Source: Microbacterium sp. TPD7012 (GTDB lineage: Bacteria > Actinomycetota > Actinomycetes > Actinomycetales > Microbacteriaceae). From it: a DNA stretch of 64,000 nucleotides. Made by a program: the position numbers and the translations under genes. Every line of letters starts with the position of its first letter. Position 1 is the first letter of the stretch. The notes beneath the pieces are model-generated. The model worked only from the letters and a program-made list of their open reading frames with translations. It had not been told where the DNA came from and did no database searches. Positions 37,552 through 46,447 of this stretch are shown piece after piece. Where the stretch lies: positions 62,001-126,000 of the forward strand of contig NZ_QDFV01000006.1 in assembly GCF_003075395.1 (NCBI RefSeq). The letters run 5' to 3'.

Positions 37552-38501
37552 ACGTCGACGACGTCGTCCTCTCGTTCACGCCCGGCACCCTGACCATCCT
37601 GAACGTGGTGCTCGGGCTGATCATGTTCGGGATCGCCCTCGACACGGCCCCGAGTGACTTCCGCGTCGTGGCGAAGCATCCGAAGCCCTTCGTCATCGCC
37701 CTGCTCGCCCAGCTGCTCCTGCTGCCGATCGCGACGTTCCTGCTGACGCTGGTGCTCCCGGTCCCGCCGTCGATGGCGCTCGGCATGCTGCTGGTCGCCT
37801 GCTGTCCGCCCGGCAACATCTCCCAGGTGCTCACACACCGGGCCGGCGGGAATGTCGCGCTCTCGGTGTCGCTGACCGCGGTCGGCAATCTCCTCTACAT
37901 CGTCGCCATGCCGCTGAGCATCACTTTCTGGGGCTCGCTGCATCCCACCGCCCGCACGCTGCTCCGCGAGGTCGCTCTCGACCCGTGGCGGATGCTTCTG
38001 GAGATCCTGCTCATCGTCGGACTCCCCTTCGCGCTCGGCCTCCTGCTGCGGGCGAAGACACCCGGATTCGCCGCCCGCGTGCAGCCGTTCGTGAAGTGGT
38101 TCAGCCTCATCGCCCTGCTCGGCTTCATCATCGCCGCGCTCGTCGGCAACTGGGCGGTCTTCGTGCAGGTCCTCGGCGTGATCCTGATCGTCGTCACGGT
38201 GCACGACGCCGTGGCGCTGGCTCTCGGCTACGGAACCGCGGTCGTCGGCGGCCTCGGCACCCGCGAGCGCAAGGCGATGACCTTCGAGGTCGGCATCCGC
38301 AACGCCGGCCTCGGTCTCGGCCTGGTCTTCCTGTTCTTCGATGGCCTCGGCGGCATGGCGATCGTCGCCGGGTGGTGGGGCATCTGGGACATCATCGCGG
38401 GCCTGATCCTGGCAGGGCTCTGGGCACGGCACACGAAGAGACGCACGGGCTCGGCGAGCGGCGATGCCAGCGGGCGCACGGTGACCGAGGCGTCGCCGTG
38501 A
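37548..38501 (+). CDS. bile acid:sodium symporter (BASS/SBF) family transporter
   Basis: A 317-residue protein with about nine to ten helices and the SBF-family core: LVACCPPGNISQVLTHRAGGNVALSVSLTAVGNLL in the first half (sodium-site crossover) and VGIRNAGLGLGLVF in the second. The family carries organic acids such as pantoate, pyruvate or keto acids, not necessarily bile acids. Coupled by ATGA to the monooxygenase before and by GTGA to the epimerase after. Confidence 0.88.
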   Translation: MNVDDVVLSFTPGTLTILNVVLGLIMFGIALDTAPSDFRVVAKHPKPFVIALLAQLLLLPIATFLLTLVLPVPPSMALGMLLVACCPPGNISQVLTHRAGGNVALSVSLTAVGNLLYIVAMPLSITFWGSLHPTARTLLREVALDPWRMLLEILLIVGLPFALGLLLRAKTPGFAARVQPFVKWFSLIALLGFIIAALVGNWAVFVQVLGVILIVVTVHDAVALALGYGTAVVGGLGTRERKAMTFEVGIRNAGLGLGLVFLFFDGLGGMAIVAGWWGIWDIIAGLILAGLWARHTKRRTGSASGDASGRTVTEASP

Positions 38502-39472
38502 CGCGGGTGCTCATCACCGGGGGCGGCGGGTTCCTCGGCTCGCACGTCGCGCAGGCGCTGGCAGCCCGAGACGACGTCGAGCTCGTGGTCTCCGCGGATG
38601 TGCGCACCGGCACCGCACGGCCCGGGATCCTCGACGTCGTGCTCGACGTGCAGGACGCGGCAGCGATCGCTCCCCTCCTTCGCGAACACCGCATCGACAC
38701 CGTCGTGCACCTCGCTGCGATCGTCAATCCGGGACGCGACGTCGATCGGGAGTACCGGGTCGACGTCGACGGGTCGGCGAACGTGCTCGCGGCGTGCGTC
38801 GCGACGGGGGTGCGCCGGATCGTGGTGTCCAGCTCCGGCGCCGCCTACGGCTACCACGCCGACAATCCGGAATGGATCGACGAGGACCAGCCGCTCCGCG
38901 GCAACGACGCCTTCCCGTACTCACGGCACAAGCGCCTCGTCGAGGAGATGCTCGCCGAGCACCGCGCGACGCATCCGGACCTGGAGCAGGTGGTGTTCCG
39001 CATCGGCACGATCCTGGGACCTTCGGTCCGCAATCAGATCACCGCGCTCTGGGACGGCCGCCGGATCCTCCGCATCGCCGGCTCCGACTCCCCCTTCGTC
39101 TTCGTGTGGGTGGACGATGTCGCCGCCGCCATGGTGCGGGCGGCGACCGACGGTCCGGCCGGAGTCTTCAACGTCGCGGGAGACGGCCGGATGACGGTGC
39201 CCGAGATCGCGGAGCGGCTGGGCAGACGCCAGCTCGTGCTCCCCGCGGGAGTGCTCGCCGCCGCGCTGCGGATCGGACGGATGCTGCGCCTCACGGAGCA
39301 CGGACCGGAGAAGGTGCCCTTCCTGCGCTATCGACCGGTCCTGGCGAACACGCGCCTCAAGGAGGAGTTCGGCTTCGTCCCGACGCGCACCACGCGCGAG
39401 GCGTTCGAGGAGTACCTCGCCACCCATCCGTCGGTCGGCGCCGCTCAGGGAAGGGGCCGTGCGGCGGAGTAG
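38498..39472 (+). CDS. NAD(P)-dependent epimerase/dehydratase family protein
   Basis: A 324-residue extended short-chain dehydrogenase: VLITGGGGFLGSHVAQAL (cofactor loop), VVHLAA, SSSGAAYG and the catalytic YSRHK (Tyr and Lys). The substrate side includes PFVFVWVDDVAAAMV. It is the last gene of the three-gene oxygenase-transporter operon, so it may reduce or epimerise the oxygenation product; NDP-sugar activity is the alternative. Confidence 0.85.
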   Translation: MTRVLITGGGGFLGSHVAQALAARDDVELVVSADVRTGTARPGILDVVLDVQDAAAIAPLLREHRIDTVVHLAAIVNPGRDVDREYRVDVDGSANVLAACVATGVRRIVVSSSGAAYGYHADNPEWIDEDQPLRGNDAFPYSRHKRLVEEMLAEHRATHPDLEQVVFRIGTILGPSVRNQITALWDGRRILRIAGSDSPFVFVWVDDVAAAMVRAATDGPAGVFNVAGDGRMTVPEIAERLGRRQLVLPAGVLAAALRIGRMLRLTEHGPEKVPFLRYRPVLANTRLKEEFGFVPTRTTREAFEEYLATHPSVGAAQGRGRAAE

Positions 39473-39475
39473 CGT
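39470..39475 (+). promoter_or_regulatory. -10 element inside the preceding stop codon, leaderless
   Basis: TAGCGT includes the TAG stop of the epimerase gene and ends six bases before the GTG at 39482. Confidence 0.45.
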
Positions 39476-39481
39476 TGACGT

Positions 39482-40228
39482 GTGCAGAGGAAACGGGGTC
39501 GTCGCGTCCTGAAGCGGGCGCTCGGGAGTCTCGCGATCCTGCTGCTCCTCGGTGTCGGCGGGATCGTCGCCTGGAGTCAGATCGGCGTCATGCCCGCCGA
39601 GCCGGCTCCCCTGGCCGGCGTCCGCGAGAACGCCGCCATCACCGTGGAGGATGCCGAGCAGGGGATCGTCCTCGCTCCGGCCGACGGCGAGTCCGAGCTC
39701 GGGCTGGTGTTCGTCCCCGGCGCCAAGGTGGACCCCTGGGCGTACGCCGCGATCCTGCAGGGGCTCGCCGAAGAGGGCGTGACGGTCGTGATCACTCGTC
39801 CCTGGCTGAACCTCGCCTTCTTCGATCCGCGCGGACTCGGCTCCTTCACGTCGGCGGCGCCCGATGTCGAGGTCTGGGGCGTCGGCGGTCACTCGCTCGG
39901 CGGCGTGCGCGCCTGTCAGCTCGCGGCCGATGCGGATGCCCTCGTCCTCTTCGGGTCCTACTGCGCGACGGACCTCTCGGCGAGCGGCCTGCCGGTGCTC
40001 AGTCTCGCCGGCAGCGATGACGGGCTCTCCACTCCGGAGAAGATCGATGCCGCGCGAGATCAGCTCCCCGCCGATGCGGAGATGGTCGAGATCGAGGGCG
40101 CAGCCCACGCCTCCTTCGGCGACTACGGCCCGCAGGCGGGCGACGGCACCCCCACGATCTCGACGGAGGACATGCACGCCGAGGTCACGGAGCGCACGGG
40201 CGCCTTCCTCCAGGCTCTCCCCCGCTGA
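39482..40228 (+). CDS. membrane-anchored alpha/beta hydrolase
   Basis: A 248-residue protein with a basic N-terminus and one transmembrane helix (about residues 12-32), then an extracytoplasmic alpha/beta-hydrolase domain. It has the nucleophile elbow GGHSLGG, an acid residue in LAGSDDGLS and a histidine in EGAAHASFGDYG. Similar to dienelactone-hydrolase-like or lipase-like proteins; substrate unknown. GTG start follows TAGCGT by six bases. It is convergent with a PfkB kinase gene, 30 bp apart. Confidence 0.82.
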   Translation: MQRKRGRRVLKRALGSLAILLLLGVGGIVAWSQIGVMPAEPAPLAGVRENAAITVEDAEQGIVLAPADGESELGLVFVPGAKVDPWAYAAILQGLAEEGVTVVITRPWLNLAFFDPRGLGSFTSAAPDVEVWGVGGHSLGGVRACQLAADADALVLFGSYCATDLSASGLPVLSLAGSDDGLSTPEKIDAARDQLPADAEMVEIEGAAHASFGDYGPQAGDGTPTISTEDMHAEVTERTGAFLQALPR

Positions 40229-40258
40229 GCCGCGCCGTGCTCCTGAGCTGAGCGCTGC

Positions 40259-41122
40259 TCACCGCGACAGCGGCAGCACGGCATCCAGCAGCGGATGCAG
40301 GTGCCGCGTGCGCAGCACGGCGGACGCCGACGTCGCACCCGCGGCGAGCGCGTCACCGACAGCCGCCCCCGACAGCCGGGCGTCGAGCACACCGGCGAGG
40401 AACGCGTCCCCCGCGCCGTTCGTGTCGGTGACGTCGACCGGCACCGCTGCCACCCGATGCTCCGCACCGTCCTCGTCGATCGCCACCGCTCCCTCCGCCC
40501 CGAGGGTGCAGACGGCGAGGCGTGCTCCGCCCCCGATGCATCCGCGGAGGAAGGCCACCGGGTCGTCGAGGCGATCGGCGTTGCAGAAGACGGCATCCGC
40601 CACCGCAAGGAACGGCCAGTGGAAATCGGACTCCCCGTCGTAGTCGTGCACGTCGACCCAGATCGGCGTTCCGACCTCACGCGCGAGCGGCAGCAGCCGC
40701 TCGGACTCGGCTCCGAGGTCCAGCACGACCGCGTCGGCCGCCGCCATCGCCGCCCGCAGGGACTCATCCTGCTCGCCCCCTGTCGGTCGCGGTGCGGCGA
40801 GGTACAGCGAGACCCGCTCGCCGCGGCGGGTCATCAGGTTGAGGTGCCGCTCCGTCAGGCCCTCCGTCCACCGCACGTGCACGCCGGCCGCGCGCAGCGC
40901 GTCGCGGAGCCTGGCACCGTGCTCATCGCCACCCGCCTGCGCGCACAGCGTCGTCGCTCGTCCGAGCGCCGTGAGGCTGAGAGCCTTCCCCGCACTCGTC
41001 CCGCCGACCGTCTCCCACGTGTCCTGGGCGAACTGCATGTGCGGGACGGGCTCGGGGAGCCGGTCGAGGACGACGATGGTGTTCCACGAGGCAGGGCCGA
41101 CGATGAGGACGGAAGCAGGCAT
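40259..41122 (-). CDS. PfkB-family carbohydrate/nucleoside kinase
   Basis: A 287-residue ribokinase-like enzyme with the N-terminal GG stretch (VGGTSAGKAL) and the C-terminal DTNGAGDAF catalytic motif with the base Asp. Substrate could be a sugar, sugar phosphate or nucleoside; position behind the nucleoside operon favours ribose or a nucleoside. A weak -10 CAGGAT (41129-41134, minus strand) lies six bases upstream of the ATG, so it may have its own promoter besides readthrough. Confidence 0.85.
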   Translation of the reverse strand: MPASVLIVGPASWNTIVVLDRLPEPVPHMQFAQDTWETVGGTSAGKALSLTALGRATTLCAQAGGDEHGARLRDALRAAGVHVRWTEGLTERHLNLMTRRGERVSLYLAAPRPTGGEQDESLRAAMAAADAVVLDLGAESERLLPLAREVGTPIWVDVHDYDGESDFHWPFLAVADAVFCNADRLDDPVAFLRGCIGGGARLAVCTLGAEGAVAIDEDGAEHRVAAVPVDVTDTNGAGDAFLAGVLDARLSGAAVGDALAAGATSASAVLRTRHLHPLLDAVLPLSR

Positions 41123-41149
41123 GCGACCATCCTGCCCGCTCGTCGGGTC

Positions 41150-42280
41150 TCAGCCGATGCGCTTGATCAGCGCGTCCAGCCCCATCCCGTAGTCGATGCG
41201 CACGACGGGGAGAGCGAGCTTGTCGGTGCCGATCACGACGTAGCCGGGCTCGATCGTGCGCGCCATCTCGTAGCCCGCCTGCAGCACACCCTGCTTGGCC
41301 GTGTCGTTGTAGTGTCCGAAGGGGTACGCGATGACCTCGCGCACGCCGAGGATGTCACCCGACATGTTGAGGTCGGCGGCGACCTCGTCCGGCGTCCAGT
41401 TGACGATGCGCCCCTGGCCGTTGGCTCCGGCCTGGTGCATGTCGTGCGTGTGCGAACGGCGCAGGACGTAGATGGACGGGGGCGGGTCGGAGCGGTACGC
41501 CGTGATCATGAACGAAGTCGTGAGCAGCTCGTACTTCTCCACGAGCGGCACCGCGAGGTCGAACCAGGTCTGATCGGCATCGTCATCCGTGATGATCACC
41601 GAACGCGGGGGCAGGAACAGCCGCCCGTCGATGAACGCGCTCAGCTCGTCCCACGTCGGCAGATAGAAGCCGGTGGTGGCGATGTGGTTCATCTGCGCGT
41701 CGAAGTCGCCGATGTAGGCGTAGTTGCCGCGCAGCCAGCCGGACTCGCCGTCGGGGTTCGTCGTGAACTGGTGGTACATCAGGATCGGGACCTGCGTGTT
41801 CGCCGCGACGTTCTCCTCCGGCGTCTTCCAGGCTCCGTGGAGCTCGATCTGCTGGTCGGTGCACGTCACCGGATCGGCGCCGTTGACACGGGCCTCCGGG
41901 CTGAACGCCGCAGCATCGTCCGCGGTCGCATACCAGCCGGCGAACACGCGCCCGTCCGCCGCAGGGATCGGCAGCGACTGATAGAGGCCGTTCTGCCACT
42001 GCAGCATCGGGTCCTGCACGACGCCGTCACCGGCGAACGACACCGCGCAGGCCAGCGGATTGTCGGCGTCGGCGAGCAGCTGCTCGGCCGGTGAGAGGGG
42101 TTCCGGCTCGGATTCCGGTGTCGGGAGCGGCTTCTCCGTCTCGGTCGCCGCCGGCTTCTGGCCGTTCGGCGTGCCGTTCGTCCAGACGAATGCGGCGACC
42201 GCACCCCCGCCCAGGAGGACGACGGCGGCGCTCACGATCACGGCGAGAACGCTCACCCGGCGTCGACTCTTCTGGGACAT
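41150..42280 (-). CDS. membrane-anchored polysaccharide deacetylase
   Basis: A 376-residue protein with an N-terminal transmembrane helix (about residues 12-32), a Thr/Pro/Glu-rich linker and an extracellular part. An unassigned region (about 60-155) with three cysteines (LACAVSF, VTCTD) precedes a NodB-type deacetylase domain: VPILMYHQF, ITDDDADQT (metal Asp), SHTHDMH (metal histidines) and YPFGHYN. It resembles PgaB/IcaB-like enzymes acting on N-acetylglucosamine polymers. It starts one base after the adenosine deaminase stop, an unexpected place for a cell-wall gene. Confidence 0.85.
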   Translation of the reverse strand: MSQKSRRRVSVLAVIVSAAVVLLGGGAVAAFVWTNGTPNGQKPAATETEKPLPTPESEPEPLSPAEQLLADADNPLACAVSFAGDGVVQDPMLQWQNGLYQSLPIPAADGRVFAGWYATADDAAAFSPEARVNGADPVTCTDQQIELHGAWKTPEENVAANTQVPILMYHQFTTNPDGESGWLRGNYAYIGDFDAQMNHIATTGFYLPTWDELSAFIDGRLFLPPRSVIITDDDADQTWFDLAVPLVEKYELLTTSFMITAYRSDPPPSIYVLRRSHTHDMHQAGANGQGRIVNWTPDEVAADLNMSGDILGVREVIAYPFGHYNDTAKQGVLQAGYEMARTIEPGYVVIGTDKLALPVVRIDYGMGLDALIKRIG

Positions 42281-42281
42281 G

Positions 42282-43397
42282 TCAGTCGTTGAATCCTTCG
42301 GCGATCATCTCGACGAGCTCTTCGCGCTCCTCGACCGGGAGGAAGGCGGCCGCGGCCGCATTGAACTGGAACGTCTCGAGGTCGTCGAGGTCGTACTCGA
42401 AGGCCTCGACGAGCAGGGCGAGCTCGCGCGTGAGCGAGGTGGCGCTCATCGTGCGGTTGTCCACGTTGACCGTCACCGCGAAGCCGAGCTGATACAGCAG
42501 GTCGAACGGGTGGTCGGCCATCGTCGTGCCCCACGCGGCGATCGCGCCGGTCTGCAGGTTCGACGACGGGGAGAGCTCCAGCGGGATCTCGCGATCGCGC
42601 ACCCAGCGGGCCAGTTCTCCGAACTGCACCTGCACCTCGTCACCCTCCTGGGTCACGACCTGGAGATCCTCCGCGATGCGCACCCCGTGGCCGAGACGCA
42701 GCGCACGGCCGTCCAGCAGCGCCGAGCGGATCGACGCGGGACCTGCGGCTTCGCCGGCGTGCACGGTCACGGGGAAGAAGTTCTCGGCGAGGTAGTCGAA
42801 CGCCTTGCGGTGGTTCGAGGGCGGGAAGCCGTCCTCGGGCCCGGCGATGTCGAAGCCCACGGCACCACGACCGCGGAAATCGACCGCGAGCTCGGCGATC
42901 TCGAGCGCCCGATCCGTATGGCGCATCGCCGTGATCAGCTGGCCGACGCGGATGCTGCGCCCGTCGCGGTCCGCCGCGTCCTCGCCCTCCTCGATGCCCT
43001 GCTGAACGGCCTCGACGGTCTGCTCGAGCGTGAGTCCGCGCGTGAGATGCTGCTCCGGAGCCCAGCGCACCTCGCCGTAGATCACGCCGTCCGCTGCCAG
43101 GTCCTGGACGAACTCTCGCGCGACACGCGTGAGTCCCTCCTGGGTCTGCATCACGGCGGTCGTCAGGTCGAAGGTCTTCAGGTACTCGACGAGCGAGCCG
43201 GAGTCGCTCTGCTTCGCGAACCAGCGGCCGAGAGCGGCGGGATCGGACTCCGGCAGGTCGAGACCGATCTCGTCCGCCAGCTCGATGATCGTGGCCGGAC
43301 GCAGGGCGCCGTCGAGGTGGTCGTGCAGCGAGACCTTGGGCAGGCTGCGGAGGGAGATCCCCTGGATGGTGACGTCGCCGTTCGCATCGATCGACAT
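42282..43397 (-). CDS. add: adenosine deaminase
   Basis: A 371-residue zinc enzyme turning adenosine into inosine. It begins LPKVSLHDHLDGALRP (two zinc histidines), with VHAGEAAG (zinc His and catalytic Glu), LRLGHGVRI and SPSSNLQTGA. At the last metal site it reads VNVDNRTMS, where animal enzymes have NTDDP; the second Asp is Asn, as I recall for actinobacterial members. Inosine produced can be split by the deoD product. Has a GAGAGGATCACC ribosome-binding site. Confidence 0.93.
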   Translation of the reverse strand: MSIDANGDVTIQGISLRSLPKVSLHDHLDGALRPATIIELADEIGLDLPESDPAALGRWFAKQSDSGSLVEYLKTFDLTTAVMQTQEGLTRVAREFVQDLAADGVIYGEVRWAPEQHLTRGLTLEQTVEAVQQGIEEGEDAADRDGRSIRVGQLITAMRHTDRALEIAELAVDFRGRGAVGFDIAGPEDGFPPSNHRKAFDYLAENFFPVTVHAGEAAGPASIRSALLDGRALRLGHGVRIAEDLQVVTQEGDEVQVQFGELARWVRDREIPLELSPSSNLQTGAIAAWGTTMADHPFDLLYQLGFAVTVNVDNRTMSATSLTRELALLVEAFEYDLDDLETFQFNAAAAAFLPVEEREELVEMIAEGFND

Positions 43398-43445
43398 GGT
43401 GATCCTCTCGGTGGCGGAAATGCTCAGTTCAGGTTAGCGGTCCCG

Positions 43446-44738
43446 TCAGGCCGTGATGCGCTCGCGCACGATGGGACCGGCGGCCGGAGCCTTGTCCCCG
43501 AGCGCCCACGAGCCCTCGAGCGCCTCGAGCGCACGCGGGAACCGCGCCCCATCGGCTGCGGACAGCGTGAACAGCGGCTGTCCGGCGTCGACACGATCGC
43601 CCGGCTTGGCGTGCAGATCGATGCCGGCCTCGAAGACAACGGGATCCTCGGCCCTGGCGCGGCCCGCGCCCAGTCGCCAGGCCGCGATGCCGAACGGCAG
43701 CGCGTCCATGCGGGTGACGACGCCGTCGGTCGGAGCCGTCACGACATGCGTCTCGCGAGCGGTCGGCAGCTCGGCATCCGGATCGCCGCCCTGGGCGCGG
43801 ATCATCGCCTTCCAGCTGTCCATCGCGCGGCCGTCGTCGAGGGCGGCCTCCACGTCGGCATCCGGCTTCCCCGCGAGGGCGAGCATCTCCTGCGCGAGCG
43901 CGATCGTCAGCTCCCGCACGTCGGAAGGGCCGCCGCCGGCGAGGATCTCCACGGATTCGCGGACCTCGTTGGCGTTGCCGATCGCGAAGCCCAGCGGGAC
44001 GTTCATGTCGGTGAGCAGCGCGGTCGTCGCGACACCGGAGTCGGTGCCGAGCGCGACCATCGTGCGGGCGAGCTCACGGGCGCGGTCGATGTCCTGCATG
44101 AAGGCGCCGGAGCCGAACTTGACGTCGAGGACGAGCGCATCCGTGCCCTCCGCGATCTTCTTCGACATGATGCTCGATGCGATCAGCGGGATCGCCTCGA
44201 CCGTGCCGGTCACGTCGCGCAGTGCGTAGAGCTTCTTGTCGGCGGGGGCGAGTCCTGAGCCCGCCGCGCAGATGACGGCCCCGACGTCACCCTGCATCTG
44301 CGCGAACATCTCCTCGTTGCTGAGCGCCGCGCGCCAGCCGGGGATGGATTCGAGCTTGTCGAGCGTGCCGCCCGTGTGGCCGAGACCGCGCCCGCTGAGC
44401 TGCGGCACGGCCACGCCGAACGAGGCGACCAGCGGAGCCAGGGGAAGGGTGATCTTGTCTCCGACGCCACCCGTGGAGTGCTTGTCGACGGTCTTCTTGC
44501 CGAGCGCGGCGAAGCTCATCCGCTCCCCCGACGCGATCATCGCGTCCGTCAGGACGCGGATCTCGTCGCGCTCCATGCCGCGCTGGAAGATCGCCATCGC
44601 GAACGACGCCATCTGCGCATCCGAGACGTAGCCGCGGGTGTAGGCGTCGACCATCCACCGCAGCGCCTTCTCCGGCACGGCGCCGCCGTCTCGCTTGGCG
44701 CGGATGACATCCACCGCGTCGAAAGGCTCGATGCTCAT
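43446..44738 (-). CDS. deoA: thymidine/pyrimidine-nucleoside phosphorylase
   Basis: A 430-residue enzyme that phosphorolyses thymidine and deoxyuridine (or uridine). It has KHSTGGVGDKITL (phosphate site), SGRGLGHTGGTLDKLE (family signature) and LVLDVKFGSGAFM, then the C-terminal alpha/beta barrel-sandwich domain. The ATG overlaps the cytidine deaminase stop (ATGA), so deaminated uridine passes directly to the enzyme's operon partner. Confidence 0.95.
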   Translation of the reverse strand: MSIEPFDAVDVIRAKRDGGAVPEKALRWMVDAYTRGYVSDAQMASFAMAIFQRGMERDEIRVLTDAMIASGERMSFAALGKKTVDKHSTGGVGDKITLPLAPLVASFGVAVPQLSGRGLGHTGGTLDKLESIPGWRAALSNEEMFAQMQGDVGAVICAAGSGLAPADKKLYALRDVTGTVEAIPLIASSIMSKKIAEGTDALVLDVKFGSGAFMQDIDRARELARTMVALGTDSGVATTALLTDMNVPLGFAIGNANEVRESVEILAGGGPSDVRELTIALAQEMLALAGKPDADVEAALDDGRAMDSWKAMIRAQGGDPDAELPTARETHVVTAPTDGVVTRMDALPFGIAAWRLGAGRARAEDPVVFEAGIDLHAKPGDRVDAGQPLFTLSAADGARFPRALEALEGSWALGDKAPAAGPIVRERITA

Positions 44739-45133
44739 CGGGCGTCCTCCAGGTCTCGGGGGCCGAACGCATCCGGCAGCACCTCGTCGATCGTGCGGAT
44801 GCCGGAGACGGTCTCCAGCAGCATCCCGGGCATGGCGTGCTCGAAGAGCAGCTGGCGGCAGCGACCGCACGGCATGATCGTCTGCCCGTCGTTGTTGACG
44901 CAGACGAAGGCGACCAGCTGACCGCCGCCGGACATGTGCAGGTCGCCGACGAGCGCGCACTCGGCGCACAGCGTCACGCCGTAGGAGGCGTTCTCGACGT
45001 TGCAGCCGGCGACGATCCGTCCGTCGCCGACGAGCGCCGCGGCACCGACGCGATACCGCGAGTACGGCGCGTAGGCCTTCGTCATGGCATCGGTCGCGAC
45101 CTGACGGAGCTCGTCCCAGTCGATGTCAGTCAT
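44735..45133 (-). CDS. cdd: cytidine deaminase
   Basis: A 132-residue tetrameric-type deaminase converting (deoxy)cytidine to (deoxy)uridine. The motifs are CNVENASYGVTLCAE (zinc Cys and catalytic Glu) and MPCGRCRQLL (two zinc cysteines). Ribosome-binding site GAAGGAAG precedes the ATG. It follows the ABC permease genes by 27 bp and overlaps deoA. Confidence 0.95.
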   Translation of the reverse strand: MTDIDWDELRQVATDAMTKAYAPYSRYRVGAAALVGDGRIVAGCNVENASYGVTLCAECALVGDLHMSGGGQLVAFVCVNNDGQTIMPCGRCRQLLFEHAMPGMLLETVSGIRTIDEVLPDAFGPRDLEDAR

Positions 45134-45160
45134 TGTGGAGCTTCCTTCTTCCGGACTCGG

Positions 45161-46447
45161 CTAGGACTTGATGTACGGCTTGCCGTCTGCCGCGGGCGCC
45201 TTGATCTGTCCGGCGAATCCGGCGACCGCCAGCAGCGTCACCAGATACGGCAGCATCAGCATGAACTCGCCGGGGATCGGCGTCTTCAGGATCGAGAGCA
45301 GGTTCTGCAGGTTCGTCGCGAAGCCGAAGAGCAGCGCGGCGAGCGTCGCACGGATCGGGTCCCACCGGCCGAAGATCACGGCGGCGAGGGCGATGAAGCC
45401 GAGGCCCGCCGTCATGTCCTTGCCGAACTGCGGCACCGAGACGAGCGTGAAGTACGCACCGCCCATGCCGGCGATCGCGCCGGCCAGGAGCACGTTCCAG
45501 AACCGGGTCGGGTTGACCTTGATGCCCACGGTGTCGGCGGCCTGCGGGTGCTCGCCCACGGCGCGGAGACGCAGACCCCACCGGGTCCGGTACAGGCCCC
45601 AGGCCACCACGGCGACGGTGAGGAACATCAGGTAGCCGATGAACGTCTGATTGAAGAGCACCGGGCCGATGATCGGGATGTCGCTCAGCACGGGGATCTC
45701 GATGCGCGGGAAGCGCACCGGGGTGTTCAGCGTCGCCTCGTTCGGTGCGAGAAGTGCGCCGTAGAGGAAGCCGGTGAGACCGGTGACGAGCACATTGAGC
45801 ACGACACCGACGATGACCTGCTCGACGAGGTACTTGATCGCGAACGCGGCGAGCACGCTGGCCACGAGGACGCCGCCGATCATCGCTCCGACCAGTCCGA
45901 CGAACGGGTTGCCGGTGATGCTGGAGAGCAGCGCGGCGGAGAAGGCGCCGAGCAGCAGCTGCCCTTCGATCGCGACGTTCACGACGCCGGCGCGTTCGCC
46001 GATGACACCGCCCAGGGCGCCGAACACCAGCGGCACCGAGAGCGACACGGCACCGAACAGCAGGCTCGTGACGGGGACGAGTCCCCCGGCGGATGCCCAG
46101 ACGAGGAACGCGAAGACGGCGAGCGTGCTGAAGGCCACGACCAGCCACAGCGACGGCTTGCGATACGTCCAGGCACGCAGGAACGCTCCGACCGTCAGGA
46201 CGACGAGGATGCCGAACACGACCCAGAAGGTCGAGGCCGTCGGCAGGGCGACGTCGGGCAGCGCGAGCGCCGACGACTGGTCGGAGAGGCGGAAGGTGCT
46301 GGTGCCGTCGCGCGGCACGAACACGAAGAGGAGCGCGAGGAGCGCAGCGGCGACAGCCAGCACGATCGGCGCCTTGAGGTGCCGCTGCTTCACGGTCGCG
46401 AGCTGCACCGTGCCGTCGGCTGCCTCGGTCTGCACGAGGGACATCAT
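45161..46447 (-). CDS. nucleoside ABC transporter permease (second)
   Basis: A 428-residue permease with about ten helices. A non-homologous N-terminal 130 residues (including one or two helices) precede the BPD_transp_2 core with GERAGVVNVAIEGQLLLGAF, typical of the YufQ/guanosine permeases, and GEHPQAADTVGIKV. It forms the membrane channel with the first permease. The ATG overlaps that gene's TGA. Confidence 0.92.
   Translation of the reverse strand: MMSLVQTEAADGTVQLATVKQRHLKAPIVLAVAAALLALLFVFVPRDGTSTFRLSDQSSALALPDVALPTASTFWVVFGILVVLTVGAFLRAWTYRKPSLWLVVAFSTLAVFAFLVWASAGGLVPVTSLLFGAVSLSVPLVFGALGGVIGERAGVVNVAIEGQLLLGAFSAALLSSITGNPFVGLVGAMIGGVLVASVLAAFAIKYLVEQVIVGVVLNVLVTGLTGFLYGALLAPNEATLNTPVRFPRIEIPVLSDIPIIGPVLFNQTFIGYLMFLTVAVVAWGLYRTRWGLRLRAVGEHPQAADTVGIKVNPTRFWNVLLAGAIAGMGGAYFTLVSVPQFGKDMTAGLGFIALAAVIFGRWDPIRATLAALLFGFATNLQNLLSILKTPIPGEFMLMLPYLVTLLAVAGFAGQIKAPAADGKPYIKS

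Noticed and set aside
37548-38501. Arsenite exporter of the ACR3 type
   Set aside because: The sequence follows the SBF transporter pattern and no ars regulator or reductase lies nearby.
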